5,220 nucleotides of DNA, taken from Burkholderiales bacterium. Lineage in GTDB: Bacteria > Pseudomonadota > Gammaproteobacteria > Burkholderiales > Casimicrobiaceae. Within the stretch, counting starts at the first letter, position 1, and each line of letters begins with the position of its first letter. The stretch lies in the NCBI GenBank assembly GCA_031257235.1, contig JAIRPA010000033.1:1-5220 (forward strand). The letters run 5' to 3'. Shown in pieces: positions 1-4,247 of this stretch. Under the pieces are notes generated by a model. It did no database searches. It was given only the letters and a program-made list of their open reading frames with translations, and was not told the DNA's origin. The position numbers were made by a program, and so were the translations under genes.

Positions 1-1
1 G

Positions 2-361
2 ATGATGGCAGCGGTGGTCGTTCCCAACCTCATGGGGCGCACGGACGAAGCGCGAATTGCGGCAGCGCAAACCGACATTCAAACCATCATGAGTGCGTTA
101 AAACTCTATAACTTGGATAACAGTCGCTTTCCGACCGCCGAGCAAGGGCTTGCCGCATTGGTCGAACGCCCCACCCTTCCCCCCGAACCGCGCAACTATA
201 AAAAAGGCGGCTATTTGGAACGTCTGCCGATGGATCCCTGGGGCAATCCCTACCAATACTTAAACCCCGGACTGCACGGCAAGGAAGTGGAAGTTTACAG
301 CTTCGGGCGAGACGGCACCGCCGGCGGCGAAGGAATTGACGCGGATATTGGGAGTTGGTAA
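2..361 (+). CDS. gspG: Type II secretion system major pseudopilin GspG, 5'-truncated by the window edge
   Basis: GspG is the major subunit of the periplasmic pseudopilus that drives export of folded proteins through the type II secretion system. The visible 119 residues hold the end of the N-terminal helix (AAVVVPNLMGR, residues 3-13), the LDNSRFPTAEQGL motif (38-50), GGYLERLPMDPWGNPYQYL (69-87) and a C-terminal calcium-loop region (YSFGRDG at 99-105, ADIGSW at 114-119). All are family hallmarks in the right order. The prepilin peptidase site (G-F-T-L-I/L-E) and most of the hydrophobic helix are missing because they lie upstream. The ATG at position 2 is therefore an internal Met, not the start. 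The protein ends at DIGSW-stop, without the short tail seen after this motif in some homologues. No gspH follows; a convergent gene does, so gspG ends its transcription unit. The identification is firm. Confidence 0.95.
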   Translation: MMAAVVVPNLMGRTDEARIAAAQTDIQTIMSALKLYNLDNSRFPTAEQGLAALVERPTLPPEPRNYKKGGYLERLPMDPWGNPYQYLNPGLHGKEVEVYSFGRDGTAGGEGIDADIGSW

Positions 362-368
362 CCGAGTT

Positions 369-393
369 CGGCAAAAAGTGGACCTTTTTGCCG
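369..393. repeat. Inverted repeat 1 (10-bp perfect stem, 5-nt loop)
   Basis: CGGCAAAAAG (369-378) and CTTTTTGCCG (384-393) are exact reverse complements around a TGGAC loop. The element starts 8 bases after the gspG stop. A run of T lies inside the 3' arm and not after it, so it is an imperfect fit to a classical terminator. It shares its GGCAAAAAGT core with inverted repeat 6 at 586-615, which suggests a repeat family. Confidence 0.8.
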
Positions 394-404
394 GAAGTGA
401 TTTC

Positions 405-438
405 CAAAAAAGTACCGGCGAAGCCGGATACTTTTTTG
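405..438. terminator. Inverted repeat 2: long hairpin with terminal A6/T6, possible bidirectional terminator
   Basis: CAAAAAAGTACCGGC (405-419) pairs with GCCGG-A-TACTTTTTTG (423-438): 15 base pairs, one bulged A at 428 and a GAA triloop. The GC-rich upper stem flanked by A6 on one side and T6 on the other is the usual form of a Rho-independent terminator that works in both directions. That suits a site between convergent genes. It lies 44 bases after the gspG stop. Termination is inferred. The structure itself is plain, and it may also be a member of a dispersed repeat family. Confidence 0.6.
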
Positions 439-443
439 CGTAG

Positions 444-463
444 GGGCGAGGCTTGCCTCGCCC
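444..463. repeat. Inverted repeat 3 (9-bp GC-rich stem, minimal loop)
   Basis: GGGCGAGGC (444-452) and GCCTCGCCC (455-463) are exact reverse complements separated only by TT. As RNA the innermost pair would open to give an 8-bp stem with a CTTG tetraloop. It has no T-tract, so it looks more like a REP-type palindrome than a terminator. Confidence 0.75.
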
Positions 464-482
464 GAAAAGCGCAAACCCCGTC

Positions 483-523
483 ATTCTGCGCGAAGCCTGC
501 GACAGCAGGCGAAGTCGCAGAAT
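483..523. repeat. Inverted repeat 4: nested palindrome of the ATTCTGCG...CGCAGAAT kind
   Basis: The outer arms ATTCTGCG (483-490) and CGCAGAAT (516-523) are exact complements. Inside them GCCTGC (495-500) and GCAGGC (505-510) form a second stem around GACA, so the whole is a two-tier hairpin. From memory, similar TCATTCTG(C/A)G...GAATCC palindromes recur between genes in many bacterial genomes. That places this element among dispersed intergenic repeats; copy number cannot be judged from one window. Confidence 0.75.
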
Positions 524-540
524 CCACACCGCCGTTCCAC

Positions 541-574
541 CAAAAAAGGATCAGGGTTTCCCTGTCCTTTTTTG
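541..574. terminator. Inverted repeat 5: hairpin with A6/T6 flanks, possible bidirectional terminator
   Basis: CAAAAAAGGA (541-550) pairs with TCCTTTTTTG (565-574), and CAGGG (552-556) pairs with CCCTG (560-564). The loop is TTT and a single T at 551 is unpaired. The architecture matches inverted repeat 2: 10-bp lower stem, 5-bp GC-rich upper stem, 3-nt loop and one bulge. T6 follows the stem on the + strand, and the A6 at 542-547 reads as T6 on the - strand. It could thus stop transcription from gspG and from the antiporter-pfp operon alike. Confidence 0.6.
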
Positions 575-585
575 CTGACTTCAAC

Positions 586-615
586 CGGCAAAAAGTAGAG
601 GTGTACTTTTTGCCG
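586..615. repeat. Inverted repeat 6 (12-bp perfect stem, 6-nt loop)
   Basis: CGGCAAAAAGTA (586-597) and TACTTTTTGCCG (604-615) are exact reverse complements around GAGGTG. The arm repeats the first nine bases of inverted repeat 1 and shares AAAAGTA with inverted repeats 2 and 7, so these palindromes look related rather than independent. Confidence 0.8.
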
Positions 616-620
616 AACCC

Positions 621-655
621 CTGATTCCTGATATCTGATCCCTGAACCCCGAACT
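621..655. repeat. Degenerate 7-bp tandem repeat, CTGATNC-like
   Basis: Five successive heptamers can be read: CTGATTC, CTGATAT, CTGATCC, CTGAACC and CCGAACT. The first four share CTGA in register and the fifth is only weakly related. The tract lies between inverted repeats 6 and 7 and contains no gene. It may be a decayed simple-sequence repeat. Confidence 0.55.
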
Positions 656-684
656 GCCCAAAAGTAAACCCCTACTTTTGGGCA
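655..684. repeat. Inverted repeat 7, overlapping the pfp stop codon
   Basis: TGCCCAAAAGTA (655-666) and TACTTTTGGGCA (673-684) are exact reverse complements, 12 bp with a 6-nt AACCCC loop. The right arm encodes the last residues of pfp (Ala-Gln-Lys) and the TAG stop at 672-674 (read on the - strand). A transcript of pfp would therefore form this hairpin across its own stop codon, which could protect the 3' end or help termination. Confidence 0.75.
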
Positions 685-1937
685 AATCCCTCCGCCAATT
701 TTTTGGCAACCGGGGTGTTCTTGAGTCTGACGTAACGGGGAACGCCGTCTTTGAAAGGCGGCGGTGCTTCGCCTTTGATAAGCGGCGACAAATACGCGCG
801 GGCATGTTGGGTAATGCCGTAACCGTCTTTGGTAATAAAATTCTTCGGCAACATTTTTTCGCGGTTGGCAACTTTTGCCAAAGGAGCGGCTTCAATCTTC
901 CACCGATAAGGTCGATCGGAGGTGCGAATAATGGCGGGCATCATGGCGTTTTTGCCTTCCAACGCAAAACGGACGGCAAATTTGCCGACCGCAAAAGCCT
1001 GTTCTAAATCGGTCTTCGAGGCTAAATGTCTTGCCGCGCGTTGTAAATAATCCGCAACCGCCCAATGATATTTATAGCCCAGCTTTTCTCGGATGATTTG
1101 CGCGATTTTGGGTCCGATGCCGCCTAATTGCGCGTGCCCAAAAGCATCCCGCGTTCCTGCCTCACCCATCAGTTGACCTTCGGCGTTTTTTAATCCTTCC
1201 GACACACCGACACAACAATAACCAAAAGTATCTATCTTATTTTTAACGGCGCGCAAAAACTTTTCTTCGTTGAACACCACTTCGGGAAACAACAAAACCA
1301 GAGGAATCGGGGTGGCGGCATCTTCCGCCAAGCCGACAGCCGCGGTGATCCAACCGGCGTGACGCCCCATGACTTCCATCACAAAGACTTTGGTCGAGGT
1401 TTTCGCCATAGACGCCACATCAAAAGCGGCTTCACGCATGGACGTTGCCACATACTTGGCCACCGACCCGAAACCCGGACAATTATCGGTTAAGATCAAA
1501 TCGTTATCGACGGTTTTGGGAACATGGATGGCTTGAAGCGGATAATTCATTTTTTCGGCGATTTGCGAAACTTTCAAACAGGTGTCCGCAGAATCATTCC
1601 CGCCGTTATAAAAAAAATAACCGATGTTGTGTGCGCGAAAAACTTCAATCAACCGCTCGTATTCGGCACGCGATTCTTCCAAGCCTTTTAATTTATAGCG
1701 ACACGACCCAAACGCGCCGGAAGGGGTTTCTTTTAGGGCGGCAATGGCGGCGGCGGACTCTTTGGACGTGTCGATCAAGTCTTCGGTCAGTGCGCCGATG
1801 ATGCCGTTTCTTCCGGCAATCACCCGCCCGATTTTTGTTTTATGTTGACGCGCGGTCTCAATGACCCCGGCGGCTGAAGCATTGATGACGGCCGTCACGC
1901 CGCCGGATTGCGCATAAAAAGCATTACGAGGACTCAT
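672..1937 (-). CDS. pfp: Diphosphate--fructose-6-phosphate 1-phosphotransferase (PPi-dependent phosphofructokinase)
   Basis: This cytoplasmic enzyme reversibly phosphorylates fructose 6-phosphate to fructose 1,6-bisphosphate with diphosphate in place of ATP, so it can serve glycolysis and gluconeogenesis. Visible motifs over 421 residues: the N-terminal AQSGGVTAVINAS loop (9-21), YNGGNDSADT (110-119), PKTVDNDL (140-147) with the likely catalytic Asp144, and MGRHAGW (190-196) for sugar-phosphate binding. Asp115 stands where ATP-dependent enzymes have Gly (GGDGS), and Lys141 where they have Gly; both are marks of diphosphate use. Asn114 replaces the Asp of the common GGDDS form, which I believe also occurs in this subfamily. 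The ATG at 1937 follows GGAG (1945-1948) by 7 nt. The start overlaps the end of the antiporter gene by 14 bp, so the two are probably co-transcribed and translationally coupled. The length is normal and no damage is seen. Confidence 0.93.
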   Translation of the reverse strand: MSPRNAFYAQSGGVTAVINASAAGVIETARQHKTKIGRVIAGRNGIIGALTEDLIDTSKESAAAIAALKETPSGAFGSCRYKLKGLEESRAEYERLIEVFRAHNIGYFFYNGGNDSADTCLKVSQIAEKMNYPLQAIHVPKTVDNDLILTDNCPGFGSVAKYVATSMREAAFDVASMAKTSTKVFVMEVMGRHAGWITAAVGLAEDAATPIPLVLLFPEVVFNEEKFLRAVKNKIDTFGYCCVGVSEGLKNAEGQLMGEAGTRDAFGHAQLGGIGPKIAQIIREKLGYKYHWAVADYLQRAARHLASKTDLEQAFAVGKFAVRFALEGKNAMMPAIIRTSDRPYRWKIEAAPLAKVANREKMLPKNFITKDGYGITQHARAYLSPLIKGEAPPPFKDGVPRYVRLKNTPVAKKLAEGFAQK

Positions 1938-3711
1938 TTTCTTTCTCCAATAAGTTTTCTTCTTTCTTTTCCTTCATCGTTTCAATCAACGCGACCTGCA
2001 TACTTGCGTGCAGTTTTCTGAAGCGATCGCGCAACAGCCAACCAAAAAGCGCGAACGAGGCCAACATCAATAATAATTGCCCCAGCGTCGGCAATAAGGT
2101 TGAACTCAACCCGATGATGAACAATAAAAATACGATGATGGTAATTAAAGGAATCAATTCCGAAATCAGCCGACGAACCGATTCCGTGTAACGTCCCGCC
2201 AGCATCGGAGAAACACCGGTCTCCGCCAAAATCATACTCAAGGCTTTGAGTTTGCCGTACGCGGCAAGCAAACACGGTAACGACAAAATCACCGACGCAC
2301 ACCACGCCAAGACCGACGCCAAAATAGGCGGCACCCACAAGCGTTCAAGCATGACGACAAGATTCGGTAAAAAATAACTGCTGCCCAAAAAGATGGCGGT
2401 GACTAACGTCAAATTGATGAGCACCTGAATCACGATGCGGCGAATGATTTTTGCGCGCAATGCGTTGTCACCTGAGGGTTGAATATGTTGCAACCACGTG
2501 GTGTACATTTGACTTACATAAACGATTTTGCCGGGCATGAACTTCGACGTAATCCGCATGAACGGACCCGTCCATTGAATTAAATACGGCGTTAATAACG
2601 AAGTGACCGCCGCCACCGCCACTGCAATCGGGTATAAAAATTCACCGGTGACGTGCAGGGTTTGCCCTAACGCCGCGATGATGAAAGAAAATTCGCCGAT
2701 CTGCGATAAGCCCATCCCGACTTGCACGGAAGTTTTCGCGCTGTGACCGGCGATGAACGTCGCGCCGCCGCAGGCAATGAATTTACCCAACACCACCACA
2801 ATCGTAATTAAGAGGATGGGGCCCGCATAGCGGATCAATACCGAAGGATCAAATAAAAGACCGATGGCCACGAAAAACACGGCGGAGAACATGTCACGAA
2901 TCGGCGCGATGATTCTTTCGATTTTAAAAATCTGCCGCGATTCGGCAATGATGGCGCCGATCACAAACGCGCCTAACGCCACGCTGTAATCCAGCTTAAT
3001 CACGATCAGGCAAAACCCAAAGCAAAGCGCCAACACGGTGGTTAATAAAATTTCGTCGCTTCTGAATTTGTCCACATACGCCAATAAACGCGGCACAATC
3101 AAAATACCCAACACCAGCGACACCACCATGAAGAGCGACAACTTGCCCAAAGTTTTTACCACAGCATACGTGGCGATTTCGCCGCCGGTCATCGCAATGG
3201 AAGATAAGAGCGCAATCATGCCGATGGCCAAGATGTCTTCAATGATTAAAATGCCGAAGATCAACTCGGCAAACGATTCTCGTTTTAAACCCAAATCATT
3301 TAAAACTTTGATGATGATGGTGGTGGAAGAAACCGATAACATCGCGCCTAGAAAGATCGCGTTCATGGTTCCCCATTCAAAGAAGGTGGCCACTTGAAAG
3401 CCGATCCACATCATCACCGCGATTTCGGCAAGCGATGCCAAAAGCGCCGTCAACCCCACCCCCGCTAATTTTTTTAAACTGAACTCAAGCCCCAACGCGA
3501 AAAGCAAAAAGACAATCCCTAAATCCGCCAAGATGTTGATGGTGCCTGTGTCGTGAATCAACCCAAACGGAGGCGTGTTGGGACCTAAAATCACGCCCGC
3601 CAAAATATAACCCAACACGACCGGTTGCTTGAACCGATGAAACAAAAGCGTCATCACACCGGCAACCAGCATGACGAGCGCTAAATCTTGAATAAACCCT
3701 GCAGCGTGCAT
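1924..3711 (-). CDS. CPA2-family (Kef/YbaL-like) cation:proton antiporter, no RCK domain, with a C-terminal membrane extension
   Basis: An inner-membrane protein expected to exchange K+ or Na+ for H+. From the ATG at 3711, the N-terminal ~375 residues form the exchanger domain: LGYILAGVILGP (33-44), LGIVFLLFALGLEFS (64-78), SSTTIIIKVL (127-136), IIEDILAI (155-162, Asp158 at the expected ion-binding position), FFVAIGLLFDP (278-288), a Lys near 309 and GLSQIGEFSFI (333-343). After a polar linker (~380-425) come about four more hydrophobic segments (~425-445, 458-482, 515-535, 540-558) and a charged tail rich in Lys/Glu. The TrkA-N/RCK domain of KefB, KefC and YbaL is absent, so nucleotide or glutathione gating of that kind is not expected. 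An in-frame TTG at 3720 would lengthen it by three residues, but GGAAA (3722-3726) lies only 1 nt from TTG and 10 nt from ATG, so I prefer ATG. First gene of an operon with pfp. Ion specificity cannot be read from the sequence. Confidence 0.88.
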   Translation of the reverse strand: MHAAGFIQDLALVMLVAGVMTLLFHRFKQPVVLGYILAGVILGPNTPPFGLIHDTGTINILADLGIVFLLFALGLEFSLKKLAGVGLTALLASLAEIAVMMWIGFQVATFFEWGTMNAIFLGAMLSVSSTTIIIKVLNDLGLKRESFAELIFGILIIEDILAIGMIALLSSIAMTGGEIATYAVVKTLGKLSLFMVVSLVLGILIVPRLLAYVDKFRSDEILLTTVLALCFGFCLIVIKLDYSVALGAFVIGAIIAESRQIFKIERIIAPIRDMFSAVFFVAIGLLFDPSVLIRYAGPILLITIVVVLGKFIACGGATFIAGHSAKTSVQVGMGLSQIGEFSFIIAALGQTLHVTGEFLYPIAVAVAAVTSLLTPYLIQWTGPFMRITSKFMPGKIVYVSQMYTTWLQHIQPSGDNALRAKIIRRIVIQVLINLTLVTAIFLGSSYFLPNLVVMLERLWVPPILASVLAWCASVILSLPCLLAAYGKLKALSMILAETGVSPMLAGRYTESVRRLISELIPLITIIVFLLFIIGLSSTLLPTLGQLLLMLASFALFGWLLRDRFRKLHASMQVALIETMKEKKEENLLEKENESS

Positions 3712-3721
3712 AAAAATCAAA

Positions 3722-3726
3722 TTTCC
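3722..3726 (-). promoter_or_regulatory. Ribosome binding site that decides the antiporter start
   Basis: Read on the - strand this is GGAAA, 10 nt before the ATG at 3711 but only 1 nt before the alternative TTG at 3720. The spacing rules against the TTG start. The match to AGGAGG is modest. Confidence 0.45.
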
Positions 3727-3738
3727 AAATGAGCGGCT

Positions 3739-3769
3739 ATTCTAACTGTTCTTAGTTTTCTCATGTCGT
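3739..3769 (-). promoter_or_regulatory. Weak candidate promoter for the antiporter-pfp operon
   Basis: On the - strand a TAGAAT box (3739-3744) matches five of six bases of the sigma-70 -10 consensus. The best -35-like hexamer is ACGACA (3764-3769), four of six, with a 19-nt spacer that is longer than ideal. The position, about 30 to 60 bases before the start codon, is sensible. It is a guess by eye. Confidence 0.25.
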
Positions 3770-3822
3770 TTTTTGGCGATTGACTGCCTCTTGAAGAAGG
3801 CGAGTGTTTGGAATGTGCATCA

Positions 3823-4038
3823 TTGCAAAACAACTTCCCCGCCTCCATGAAAACTTTGCAACACTGACCTCCCGATCCCTTGGCACAACTTTAAGTGTGA
3901 GGCTTTTGCAAAAGAACGCTTCGTTTGAAGGTGAGGGCGTTTAGTCTCCAAACGAATAAGTTTGGGCGATACTTTCTTTGCAAACCGGCGTTGGGTGGGG
4001 ATCAACATCCTTTCGGGCAAAATGGGGAGGTTTTGCAA
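3823..4038. repeat. Cluster of five TTGCAA palindromic hexamers
   Basis: TTGCAA occurs at 3823-3828, 3856-3861, 3906-3911, 3978-3983 and 4033-4038, with start-to-start spacings of 33, 50, 72 and 55 bases. The third copy sits in the 12-bp perfect palindrome CTTTTGCAAAAG (3903-3914). Chance would give well under one copy in a stretch this long. The sites may be regulator-binding boxes or remnants of a degenerate repeat; I recognise no specific regulator. Confidence 0.4.
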
Positions 4039-4175
4039 AGGGCTAAACCTTCTCATCCCACACGTCCGACATGATTTCCCGTGCGAAACACATGCTTTTC
4101 TCAAGAAACCCTCCCCCAAAAATCTCATAAGGCATAATTCTTGCTAGAGGCATCACTTTCTGATATTCTTTTAGC

Positions 4176-4200
4176 TATAAATTCGATATTTGAATTTATA
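4176..4200 (+). promoter_or_regulatory. AT-rich inverted repeat upstream of the GLUG lipoprotein, candidate operator overlapping a -10-like box
   Basis: TATAAATTC (4176-4184) and GAATTTATA (4192-4200) are exact reverse complements around GATATTT. TATAAA at 4176-4181 could be a -10 box, and TATATA at 4197-4202 is another; neither has a good -35 hexamer at the normal distance. The element lies 48 to 72 bases before the start codon, a typical place for a dimeric regulator to bind. A promoter somewhere here is likely because the gene starts a transcription unit. Confidence 0.4.
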
Positions 4201-4247
4201 TAGAGAAATCAGACTTACAACTTCAATACTATTAAAAAGGGGAAACA

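Larger units (their letters stand above)
3721..4247. other. Divergent intergenic region without a convincing gene
   Basis: These ~530 bases separate the antiporter start from the lipoprotein start. The longest open frame on the - strand (102 codons, 3820-4128) has an unlikely composition rich in Lys, Arg and Ser, no recognisable domain and no good ribosome binding site; a 61-codon + frame (3962-4147) is no better. The part from about 3820 to 4040 carries five TTGCAA motifs. The part from about 4130 to 4247 is strongly AT-rich, as expected of a promoter region. I saw no tRNA or riboswitch. A dispersed repeat or a small RNA cannot be excluded. Confidence 0.6.

Noticed and set aside
355..624. 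Open frames on both strands across the palindrome cluster (for example 87-584 -, 355-624 +)
   Set aside because: They run through inverted repeats or antisense to gspG, and their sequences are not protein-like.
362..671. CRISPR array
   Set aside because: The repeats are palindromes of unlike length and sequence without regular spacers.
3736..3831. A 20-codon - strand open frame starting near 3831 as a leader peptide for the antiporter
   Set aside because: It is too short to judge, with no tandem regulatory codons and no attenuator hairpin after it.
3920..3956. TTCGTTTG...CAAACGAA inverted repeat as a terminator or attachment site
   Set aside because: It has only 8 bp with a 21-nt loop, no T-tract and no integrase gene nearby; chance is a sufficient explanation.
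3820..4128. 102-codon - strand open frame
   Set aside because: It has an odd composition, no domain and no clear ribosome binding site, and it spans the TTGCAA cluster. It looks like noncoding or repeat DNA read as protein.
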